Below, in pieces: positions 25,563 to 33,636 of a stretch of 64,000 bases of DNA; within the stretch, counting starts at the first letter, position 1; every line of letters begins with the position of its first letter. This DNA comes from JBBQVS01 sp964250765 (GTDB lineage Bacteria; Chloroflexota; Ktedonobacteria; Ktedonobacterales; Ktedonobacteraceae). The position numbers were made by a program, and so were the translations under genes. Below the pieces are notes generated by a model. The model had not been told where the DNA came from and searched no databases. It was given only the letters and a program-made list of their open reading frames with translations. The DNA lies in NCBI GenBank assembly GCA_964250765.1, contig CAXUHF010000007.1, positions 1 through 64,000 of the forward strand. Direction: 5' to 3'.

Positions 25563-28500
25563 TTATCTCCTGTAATTCTTTCCTAGGGTATCCTCTGTCC
25601 ACTGTGTTATTTCTTCTAGCAGCAAGGTAGAGTACGCGGTAATAGCCGAGAGCTTCGCAGACTGCAAAAGATGCAGCACATCAGAAAGAGACAAAGTATT
25701 TTGTACTATAGTTTGAGCAGTATGCTCGTTGTAACGCCGTAATCCTTTCAGTGCTAAGGTAAGAAAATAAGGGTTACGTCCACCATTTTTCATCGCAAAC
25801 CATCGTGCTACCCTGTGTTCATCTACGTATATTGATTGTAGACATGCATCGTTCATTGCAGAAGATTCTTCCGCAATAGTTGCAATGCCCAACAGCACCA
25901 TACTCCAACCTATTTCACTTGTCCACCCCTCTCGCAACAACTCTACAAGAAATGGATCATGAAATATCCGTATAGGTGTAGAGGATTTTATTGAGGTAAG
26001 GTTCCATAAAAAGAAACAAAGATCTTCTGGTGATGCTTCCTGTAATTGCTGCGTTCTCACCTTGGTCTCTACGTATGTACAATAGTGCGTTGCCATGCCC
26101 TTGTCGATATACCTGTATATATTCCATAGAAAAAGACCGATATCTTTGACAGTTGCATTCTCAAACTTCTCAGCAATGTTTGCGGTTTGTAGCTCTTGTT
26201 GGATTTTGTACAAATACTCTGTAGCTATGTTGGCAATGTTGAAAATAAGTAGTTGGATGCCCTGTATGTCACTTATCGCAAGAGCGTCTTGGAGGATCGC
26301 AGGTTGATGCAAGGGAGCAAGGAGGAAGGGCAGGTAAGTTGCGTCTATTGATCGTGCATGATGTAGTAAAAGAGCAAAGTGAAGAAGATTAGTTGATGCT
26401 ATGCGCTCCGCTAGATTCGTTGTGATGAGCAAGTCAAGAGCTTTATGTGCAAGCCTCTGTCCTTCCTGTGGTATCGCTAAGAGACGATCAAGCAATTCAC
26501 CTATTTTGTTGAGAGGCTCGGCGGCTAATCGCTCTAGCAGGTACTGCTCTTGAAAGAGGATATAACCTTCTTGTACAGGCCGAAATATATATTGATAGGA
26601 AAAAAAGGTGCCGACTGACCCTAGTGATGTACGCCGAAACAGTTCGGCAATATCTTGTGCAGAACAGTGCTGTATGAAAGCTTCCCAGAATGCCCTTGTT
26701 GAGGCTTTACGTACTTGTTCCAAGTCTGCTAAGGAAGTCCCCTGAACGTGACAAAGTGCTGCCATTTCTGCCGACGTGACTACTTCTAGCAATCTTACAG
26801 CACTAGGGACCGAAATAGCTCTCAATGTGCGTAACAGAGAGGCAAAACGCCGTAGATTGCCTTGTTTCACATGTAGCCCCACTTGCTCTATGTCTAGCAA
26901 CTCGACGAATTCGACTACCAGCTCGTGTGGGCATCCAACGCGCTGTATGAACTGCACCATTTGGTCTATTGAACCAATATTACTAACGTTTGCCTTCTGT
27001 GAAAGCATTTCCAATGGAAAAAGGTGTAGTAGTCTGTGAGTTTGATCTCGTGATATCTTTTCAAGTGTGTAGAGTGTCCAGAACAAGCTCTGCAAACCTA
27101 TTCCGTCGCTTTGTTGAACAAACTGCTGCATATCTAGTGCCTCGACAAAATGAGTCAGTCGTTCTTTCCCATATCCATAGGCTTGTAACTGCTTTACCAT
27201 ATCCTGAAAATTCCGTACCGTTGTCTTTGCTATAAGTGCCTCTACCGTAATACCGAATAATAATTGCTGTGCTTTTTCAGGAGCAATGTTCCGAATTGTT
27301 CGTAGCAGTCTAAAAAGGTCTTGAATACTTTCGCCTTCCATATGCTGAGCCAGTTGCTCCATAGGGAGTGCATGAACAACCTTGGATACAAAATCAGCAT
27401 CAATATACTGTGTTGCTTGAAGAAATATTGCTGTATCTTGAGACGAGGCTTTTAGAAGTCTTGCATGAATATCTTGTATACTTGCGATACGTACTAGCCT
27501 CTCCATCAGTCGGGCCGCATCGTTACAGTCCAGCCGTGCCACTTTATAGATATATCGTATTGCATCTACCAGCGTTTCTTTGCTAAACTGATTGGCGGTA
27601 CGCTCTTGCAGATCACGGTTAGTTAAGAGTTGTTTCAGAATATCTTCGTGTCGTTGCCGACTCAAGCTATCATAAAGAGTGATAGAGTTTAACGGCTTTG
27701 CGCTTATATACGCTTCAAGTGTTGAAGTTACTAACACATTGATATTCTCTTGCGTTACCTGTCCATACTGATTGAATACATAGGCAAGAAATAACTCTCG
27801 TGCTTCCGTTGGATGTAATGCTAGGTCATAGAGTCGTCCATAGCCTGTGACAATTGCGTAGGTAAGAAGTTTCTCTTTTTGTAATCGCTTGATTTCATCT
27901 TGTGAAAGGTTCTTTTCGACAAAAAACGTGTGTGCTCTTACTTCATACCGTTGTAGGACACAAAGAGTCGCAAGCGCGGTACCATATACAGAGAGATACT
28001 TTGTTTCTAATGCACGATACAGGTCTTCTTGTCGCACTTCACTAAGATGATAACGGGGTCCAAGTGCTTTCCATACATCCAATCGGCTTCGGGAGACAAC
28101 TAAATTGTGAGCATGTTGCTTTGCAAGTTTCTTCAAATCGTCGTTTGCTAACGCGTTCTCGTATTCAGAAGATAGTTGACGTAATGTTGTTACATATTGC
28201 TCAATAACCTGTAGATAGATATCTTCCGAACGAACCTGTACTTTTTCATCGTCCGTGAACATGTGAAAGTAGGAACTCTCTTCAAGAGAGGTTTCGTGTA
28301 AGTTTGTACGAGAAACAAGCAAAAATTGTGCATACGTTGGTGGTTGGTCTTTCCATTGACGACAGAACTCGTCTACCTCTCTTGACGCGAGATGGCAGTT
28401 ATCCAGGATATAAAGGGTGTCCGGTTGGTCATGTTCAAGTGCTACCGCATACCACTTACGTCCATCACCCACTTCTGCTTGTTTGACATCTTTGTAACCG

Positions 28501-29399
28501 ACACGGTATTGTGCTTCCTCCTGAAGATATTTTGCGAATGAGAGAGCAAGAACAGTTTTACCAGCTGCGGCACGTCCAACGAGAAGCACACAATGTTTTG
28601 CATGCAGTATTCTTTCTATCTCGTCAAAGTATTCCTTTTGAGGCGTATATATTCTTCCTCGCTCAAAATCCTCTTGAAACCAGTGCCCTTCTGTATCGAA
28701 AAACGTTTCTATGCGTGTGAAGTAATTTAGGGAATTATCAGTCAGACGAAAAGGATTTTGCCATAGTTCGTCGTTTGGGGATGAAGCCGATCTGAAGGAG
28801 TTGGAGTGCAGTAAAACAATGGAGGTAGGGTTGGTTCCTGGGTGTACAAGCAGTTCAGGTATTGAAGCCTCAGCTATTCCCTCTAAGAGTAATGCACTTT
28901 TCCCTTGCTCGAATGCGTTTTGAATTGATCCACCAAAGCCAATCGCACGATAAAATGAAGCGGCAAATGTTCCCGCAGCAGTATCTCCAATCGCTGCATT
29001 CATGCCCACAACACATACGATCTCTTGTCGTATCGCTTCAGCTTGAGTTTTAGAATAACACGCGTTAAGCACAATTAAGCGGATAGTATTCTTGAACGTC
29101 TTGAAAACGGAAGTAAGAGCTTGAGAACTTACAGGTCTAGGAAAGCCATCGTCTCCTACAAACTGTAACTCACCTGTTGGCGTACCATGACCACTGAAAT
29201 GCACGATCTGCGGATGATACCGATTGAGCGATTGCAATAAATCATCCGGCCTTGCAGCCCATGCTGTAACTAGCTCAAGTTGGTCGCGTAGTTCAGATGC
29301 ATATACCTTTTCATCAATCAACCGCATCTCTTCATCGAGAGCGAGTTTGCTTGTCCCTAAAGGGTTTGCAGCAAGAAATAACACTCTAATTTTATTCAA
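25563..29399 (-). CDS. CHAT protease / P-loop NTPase / helical-repeat protein (STAND-like sensor candidate)
   Basis: A 1278-residue cytosolic protein in three parts. Residues 1-200 are a CHAT (caspase-like) domain with FLAANP, the catalytic His71 in HFSGHG and Cys114 in LNACYS. Residues about 250-440 hold a P-loop NTPase with GRAAAGKT at 275-282 and a Walker B strand LYILD ending at Asp333. From about 440 to the end lies an all-helical region with repeats of about 77-80 residues (for example LFRLLRTIRNI, LFWTLYTLEKI, FASLLRTLRAI). Protease effector, NTPase switch and repeat sensor is the layout of NLR/STAND immune proteins, so anti-phage defence is a reasonable inference, not proven. TTG start with a GAGGAA site; possibly cotranscribed with the next two genes upstream. 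Confidence 0.85.
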   Translation of the reverse strand: MNKIRVLFLAANPLGTSKLALDEEMRLIDEKVYASELRDQLELVTAWAARPDDLLQSLNRYHPQIVHFSGHGTPTGELQFVGDDGFPRPVSSQALTSVFKTFKNTIRLIVLNACYSKTQAEAIRQEIVCVVGMNAAIGDTAAGTFAASFYRAIGFGGSIQNAFEQGKSALLLEGIAEASIPELLVHPGTNPTSIVLLHSNSFRSASSPNDELWQNPFRLTDNSLNYFTRIETFFDTEGHWFQEDFERGRIYTPQKEYFDEIERILHAKHCVLLVGRAAAGKTVLALSFAKYLQEEAQYRVGYKDVKQAEVGDGRKWYAVALEHDQPDTLYILDNCHLASREVDEFCRQWKDQPPTYAQFLLVSRTNLHETSLEESSYFHMFTDDEKVQVRSEDIYLQVIEQYVTTLRQLSSEYENALANDDLKKLAKQHAHNLVVSRSRLDVWKALGPRYHLSEVRQEDLYRALETKYLSVYGTALATLCVLQRYEVRAHTFFVEKNLSQDEIKRLQKEKLLTYAIVTGYGRLYDLALHPTEARELFLAYVFNQYGQVTQENINVLVTSTLEAYISAKPLNSITLYDSLSRQRHEDILKQLLTNRDLQERTANQFSKETLVDAIRYIYKVARLDCNDAARLMERLVRIASIQDIHARLLKASSQDTAIFLQATQYIDADFVSKVVHALPMEQLAQHMEGESIQDLFRLLRTIRNIAPEKAQQLLFGITVEALIAKTTVRNFQDMVKQLQAYGYGKERLTHFVEALDMQQFVQQSDGIGLQSLFWTLYTLEKISRDQTHRLLHLFPLEMLSQKANVSNIGSIDQMVQFIQRVGCPHELVVEFVELLDIEQVGLHVKQGNLRRFASLLRTLRAISVPSAVRLLEVVTSAEMAALCHVQGTSLADLEQVRKASTRAFWEAFIQHCSAQDIAELFRRTSLGSVGTFFSYQYIFRPVQEGYILFQEQYLLERLAAEPLNKIGELLDRLLAIPQEGQRLAHKALDLLITTNLAERIASTNLLHFALLLHHARSIDATYLPFLLAPLHQPAILQDALAISDIQGIQLLIFNIANIATEYLYKIQQELQTANIAEKFENATVKDIGLFLWNIYRYIDKGMATHYCTYVETKVRTQQLQEASPEDLCFFLWNLTSIKSSTPIRIFHDPFLVELLREGWTSEIGWSMVLLGIATIAEESSAMNDACLQSIYVDEHRVARWFAMKNGGRNPYFLTLALKGLRRYNEHTAQTIVQNTLSLSDVLHLLQSAKLSAITAYSTLLLEEITQWTEDTLGKNYRR

Positions 29400-29459
29400 A
29401 CGTGTTCCTCAACATAAAACATGTAATCTTTATGGTAATCACTGTCCAATAATGCCTTT

Positions 29460-30008
29460 CTATTGGGACGGAGCATCAAGCATAGCGCGTATAAATCCAA
29501 TGCCTACTGATAGCCAATCAAACGAACGCGTCCACGTTACCCACTCTTGCTGCGTAGGCCAACTCGGTTTATAGCGCGGAATCATTTCCTTTGGCATCAC
29601 TACAGCCCATTTACTACCCTCGCCGAGACCGCCAGGAGTGATTCGCATAGTGATATTAAAAACGTTCTCGTTAGGAAGGCGTTCCTTCCAATCAGGCATA
29701 GATTTTAGCAGGGGATCACGCCGCCACACACTCAGGAGTGTAGGTGTCTCTGCGTTCTTTCCTTGTTGGATAGCTAATACCTGTCCGACAACAGCCGAGC
29801 GTTCCCATTCGGGGAAACGGAGTGAGACGGAGTAACGATATTCATCTAAACCTATTGCTTGTAAAACTGCTTGCGCGCCCTCACGAGCGAAACGGCGTTC
29901 GGTGTCGCTCTGCCAAATTTTGACCATCGCGTCAAGACGTTTTTTCTTGTCTTCTTCACTCAACGTGGCGAGAGGACCGCTATCAAGCGGGTACTGTTGT
30001 CTTTGCAT
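29460..30008 (-). CDS. Hypothetical protein between RluA and the CHAT protein
   Basis: A 182-residue soluble protein I do not recognise. It is rich in Trp and charged residues (KIWQSDTERRFAREG near 29-43, SVWRRDPLLKSMPDW near 93-107, WTRSFDWLSVG near the end), with no signal, membrane segment or catalytic motif. It overlaps the end of the RluA gene by 26 bases and ends 61 bases before the CHAT start, so the three genes probably share a transcript. It could be an accessory of either neighbour. Confidence 0.7.
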   Translation of the reverse strand: MQRQQYPLDSGPLATLSEEDKKKRLDAMVKIWQSDTERRFAREGAQAVLQAIGLDEYRYSVSLRFPEWERSAVVGQVLAIQQGKNAETPTLLSVWRRDPLLKSMPDWKERLPNENVFNITMRITPGGLGEGSKWAVVMPKEMIPRYKPSWPTQQEWVTWTRSFDWLSVGIGFIRAMLDAPSQ

Positions 30009-30933
30009 CCAACACTCCTAAACTAGAAGGAAAGTACTGTTGTAACCAAGCGACGAGATCGTTTGCCAGAGGTGCAAGAAAGATGCAGTGTTTGTTATCA
30101 GGATAACGGCGTAGTTTCAGGCTATATGCATGTAGAAATTGTCGTGTAAGTGCAGTTTCTGGTGTTCCATGTTCAGGATGTAGCGCATACATCTGGTCTC
30201 CTACAATAGGATAGCCAAGGGCCGCGAGATGAGCACGTATTTGATGTGTGCGACCCGTTATCGGCTGTACGTCAAGAAGCAGAAAGCCATTTTCAGTCGC
30301 TAGGACGCGACAGTGTGTTATAGCTTCATCACCGTCAGGGCCAACAATACAACGACGCCGTTCATCAGGATCACGCTGTAGTGGTCCATCTAACTCAAGC
30401 ATGCCATCGTTAAGCGCGAAAAAATCAAACGTATCATCTATCACTACTTCTTGCCCATTAGAAGTGCGGCGTGTCATACGAAACAATGTACGAGGAACCG
30501 CCCAAGTCGGTGCACCTTTGCGTACAACAGCAAGATACCGCTTCTCGATAGTATGATCGTGAAACTGCTTGATAACATGTCTTCGTGAGTGTTCCGTTCG
30601 TGCAAGCGCGACGATACCTGATGTATCTTTATCCAGGCGATGTAAGAGACAGGGGCGTTGTAACAAGCCATCTTCTTTCCACTGCCGTTCAAGACGCCTC
30701 TCTCTCAACATTGCTTGAATATGGGGAGGAGCACCAGCCCAATCTGGTTCATCAGGTAACGCTGTCGGTTGCCACTCCTCAACACTTTGCTGTGCGAGGT
30801 AGAGTAGCAACGCATCCCAGAGCGTATTGCCGTCAGCATTTTTGTATGTTGGATGAATAACAACGCCTGCTGGCTTATTCAAGATAAGAAGGTGATGGTC
30901 TTGATGAACAATCGCAATATCTTCAGGTTTCAT
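29983..30933 (-). CDS. RluA-family pseudouridine synthase
   Basis: A 316-residue enzyme converting uridine to pseudouridine in rRNA or tRNA. The catalytic Asp101 sits in HRLDKDTSG, and the family motifs LNKPAGVVIHP (residues 18-28), KRYLAVV and PITGRTHQIRAHLAALGYPI are present. There is no N-terminal S4 domain, unlike RluD, so it is nearer to RluA/RluC catalytic-only forms. An insertion of about 40 residues lies before the catalytic loop. Its promoter places the transcript start at or next to the ATG, and no ribosome site is visible. Confidence 0.92.
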   Translation of the reverse strand: MKPEDIAIVHQDHHLLILNKPAGVVIHPTYKNADGNTLWDALLLYLAQQSVEEWQPTALPDEPDWAGAPPHIQAMLRERRLERQWKEDGLLQRPCLLHRLDKDTSGIVALARTEHSRRHVIKQFHDHTIEKRYLAVVRKGAPTWAVPRTLFRMTRRTSNGQEVVIDDTFDFFALNDGMLELDGPLQRDPDERRRCIVGPDGDEAITHCRVLATENGFLLLDVQPITGRTHQIRAHLAALGYPIVGDQMYALHPEHGTPETALTRQFLHAYSLKLRRYPDNKHCIFLAPLANDLVAWLQQYFPSSLGVLDAKTTVPA

Positions 30934-30939
30934 GGAATA

Positions 30940-30968
30940 AGTATAGAGGTTGTAGCTGTCTTCGTCAA
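30940..30968 (-). promoter_or_regulatory. Promoter giving a leaderless rluA transcript
   Basis: On the minus strand TTGACG (30968-30963), a 17-base spacer and TATACT (30945-30940) form a near-consensus promoter. The -10 box ends 6 bases before the start codon at 30933, so transcription should start at or next to the ATG. Confidence 0.65.
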
Positions 30969-31230
30969 CGTTAAGATAGATGAATGTACGGTAAGTTAAA
31001 AGTCATTGAAGATGTTGTTGTTCGCATGACAGGAACAAGCCTATCACTACCATACACGTAAGAGCGGCAGAAGCAGCGTATAGTAGTGACCGGGCTTACC
31101 CCGTCATGTCACCGCTCGACTTTTGAATAGCCTTAGAATTAAATATAGTACCCTCTTTTCAGTCATGGTAATATAAGTACACGTTACTCATCTTACGGAA
31201 CACATTGTCAAACAGACAAAGAGGTGTTAT

Positions 31231-32190
31231 ATGTCGTTTATTCAGTACCAGTCGCAACCGGAGTTGCGCGATCCTATCATGATTGTTGCCTTCGCAGGTT
31301 GGAATGATGCCGCGGAGTCGGCAACTACTGCTGTGAAGTTTTTGATTGATAAGTGGAAACCGACAAAATTCGCAGAGATCGATTCAGAAGATTTTTTCGT
31401 TTTCACGGAGGCAAGGCCAACGGTGAAACTCGTTGACGGTCTACAACGAACCGTAGTATGGCCTACCAACCAGTTTTACGCTCATACTACGTCCGATGAT
31501 AGTACTCGTGATGTCATTCTCTTTCTTGGCGTTGAGCCGCAACTCAAATGGAAGACGTTTAGTCAGACCTTTCTTGAAGTATGTCGTCAATTCAAAGTGT
31601 CCGAAGCAGTCTTCCTTGGGGCTTTACTCGCGGAGGTGCCCCATTCGGTAGCTGTTCCTATGTCAGGGACCTCTACCACTACTGACGTGATGGAACGCTT
31701 ACGTGAAATGGCGATTCGCAATTCACGCTATGAGGGACCAACAGGCATGATTGGTGTATTGCAAGACGTATGTCGTCAGGCCGATATTGCTGCGGCAAGC
31801 TTATGGGCTGCGGCACCACATTATCTTGCGGCAACACCAAATATTAAGGTCACAGCTGCTCTTCTAAGCTACATGAATACTTTTCTTTCCTTTGGCCTTG
31901 ATCTAAGTGATATCCAATCGGATGCGGTGCGCTTTGAGGAGCAAATCACTTCGCTTGTTGCACGCGATTCAGAAGCAAGTGCTTATGTTAAACGCTTAGA
32001 AGAACAAATTGATGATCGTGATGACGACGACGATGACGACGATGACGATGAGAATCCAGATGTCATCGTAGGAACTGGTCCACTGCCTAGTGCTGATTCG
32101 CTTATTCGTGGTGTCGAAGAGCTATTGCGCAAGGAACGCGAGAATGGGTCTCAACAGTTATCAGATGACGACGACGAGGAGAGTGAATGA
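31231..32190 (+). CDS. PAC2 family protein (proteasome-assembly-chaperone-like)
   Basis: A 319-residue PAC2-fold protein. The motifs VAFAGWNDAAESATTAVKFL (shown in part: FAGWNDAAE), FLGVEPQLKWKTF and the glycine-rich SRYEGPTGMIGVL are typical. Bacterial members are linked with proteasome or unknown functions. The C-terminus carries an acidic tract of about ten consecutive Asp near residues 267-278 and a second DDDDEES tail. A GAGGTG site precedes the ATG. Its stop overlaps the next start (ATGA), so the acyl-CoA synthetase subunit is coupled to it. Confidence 0.88.
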   Translation: MSFIQYQSQPELRDPIMIVAFAGWNDAAESATTAVKFLIDKWKPTKFAEIDSEDFFVFTEARPTVKLVDGLQRTVVWPTNQFYAHTTSDDSTRDVILFLGVEPQLKWKTFSQTFLEVCRQFKVSEAVFLGALLAEVPHSVAVPMSGTSTTTDVMERLREMAIRNSRYEGPTGMIGVLQDVCRQADIAAASLWAAAPHYLAATPNIKVTAALLSYMNTFLSFGLDLSDIQSDAVRFEEQITSLVARDSEASAYVKRLEEQIDDRDDDDDDDDDDENPDVIVGTGPLPSADSLIRGVEELLRKERENGSQQLSDDDDEESE

Positions 32191-33614
32191 GTCAAACGCC
32201 TTATACATTAGAAGAAGTTTTTCAGCCGCGCTCAATTGCTATATTGGGCGCGTCGCGTGCGCCTCAAAAATGGGGCAATGTTGCCGCGAAGCAACTGATG
32301 GCGGGCGGTTTCCCTGGTAGTATCTATCTTATTAACCCTTCTGTACCAGAAATATTGGGGCAAGCGACGTATCCTAGCCTGCGAGACGTACCAGGACCTG
32401 TTGATCTTGCCATTATCGCAACCTCCTTCGCACACGTTGAGCAGGGCATTGACGACTGCATTGCGCATGGCGTCAAAGGCGTTGTGATTATCACGGCAGG
32501 CTTTAGCGAAACTGGACCAGAAGGCCGCGTTCTGGAACAAGCAATGGTAGCACGCTGCCATGAGCACGGCATTCGCATTATCGGCAGCAACTGTATGGGT
32601 CTGTACATTCATCGCTCACACATCAATACGCTAGGTATGGTATTTCCGCTTCCTGTCGGTCCCATCGGGCTTGTCTCACAAAGCGGCAACCTCGGCATGT
32701 ATTTCTACGCGCAAGCACACTTAGATGGACTTGGCTTTACAACGTTCATTAGCATAGGCAACGCGGCTGATGTGACATTCCCTGAATGCATGCAGTATCT
32801 CGCGCGTGACCCAGAGACAAAAGTCATCGCGGGCTATGTTGAGGCTGTACAAGCAGAAACGCTTCGTCAGACTACGCAGAATATGCTCGAACAAGGCAAC
32901 TACAAACCCACTGTTATCTTACTGAGTGGCGCGACAGATGTTGGTGTACGTGCCGCCCTTGCCCATACAGGCTCAATCGCTCAGGTGCGTCCAGACACCG
33001 ATACAAGTCTGCTCGGAAGCGGCGTCGTTCGCGTTCTACGTTCCGACGAATTATTTCCTGTCGCACAAGCACTCGCGCTCCAGCCGTCGACTCCGCAAGG
33101 AGGAAACCGAATCGCTATCGTTGGTGATGGTGGGGGAAGCGTTGTCGCTAGCGGCGATGCTGTTATTCGTGCTGGTATGCAAGTTCCTGTGCTCAAAGAG
33201 GAAACGCAACAGGCACTAAGAAAACTTATGCCTGCACGTGCAACGGCAACAAACCCTATTGATGTGGCAGGTGCCGCCGACGAAGACCCGTTATCGTTCG
33301 CGCACTTGACAGAGATATGCCTTAAAGACGAAAATATTGATGGTGTCATCATCACTGGACTCTTTGGTGGCTATCGCTGGTTGCTATCTGAAGACTTTGG
33401 ACCACGCGAAGAGGCCGCAGCACACATGCTGGGAGAGCTTGTGAGACACTATAAAAAGCCTGTTCTCGTGCAAACAGTCTACGCACGTCATGACATACCT
33501 GCACTCCACGTTTTGCAGGAAGAGGGTGTTCCCTACTACGAGTCGGTGGAGATCGCCTGTCGCGCGATGGCAGCACTCGTAGAAGTTGGGCAATTCCTGG
33601 CAAAGCATTCCTGA
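32187..33614 (+). CDS. Acyl-CoA synthetase (NDP-forming) alpha-subunit-like protein
   Basis: A 475-residue protein with a CoA-binding Rossmann domain (PRSIAILGASRAPQKWGN near residues 13-30), a succinyl-CoA-ligase-like domain (VSQSGNLGMYF near 165 and SIGNAADV), and a flavodoxin-like ligase domain with the phospho-His region AHTGSIAQ. It matches the alpha half of acetate-CoA ligase (ADP-forming). The ATP-grasp beta half is absent and not next door, so it may pair with a subunit elsewhere. It is coupled to the PAC2 gene by ATGA overlap and the antiporter gene follows. Confidence 0.85.
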   Translation: MSQTPYTLEEVFQPRSIAILGASRAPQKWGNVAAKQLMAGGFPGSIYLINPSVPEILGQATYPSLRDVPGPVDLAIIATSFAHVEQGIDDCIAHGVKGVVIITAGFSETGPEGRVLEQAMVARCHEHGIRIIGSNCMGLYIHRSHINTLGMVFPLPVGPIGLVSQSGNLGMYFYAQAHLDGLGFTTFISIGNAADVTFPECMQYLARDPETKVIAGYVEAVQAETLRQTTQNMLEQGNYKPTVILLSGATDVGVRAALAHTGSIAQVRPDTDTSLLGSGVVRVLRSDELFPVAQALALQPSTPQGGNRIAIVGDGGGSVVASGDAVIRAGMQVPVLKEETQQALRKLMPARATATNPIDVAGAADEDPLSFAHLTEICLKDENIDGVIITGLFGGYRWLLSEDFGPREEAAAHMLGELVRHYKKPVLVQTVYARHDIPALHVLQEEGVPYYESVEIACRAMAALVEVGQFLAKHS

Positions 33615-33636
33615 GACAGAAAGCGAGACTGCAACA

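Noticed and set aside
32030..32060. GAC/GAT tandem repeat as a microsatellite or CRISPR-like unit
   Set aside because: It is in frame and encodes an Asp run typical of acidic tails; no spacer structure.
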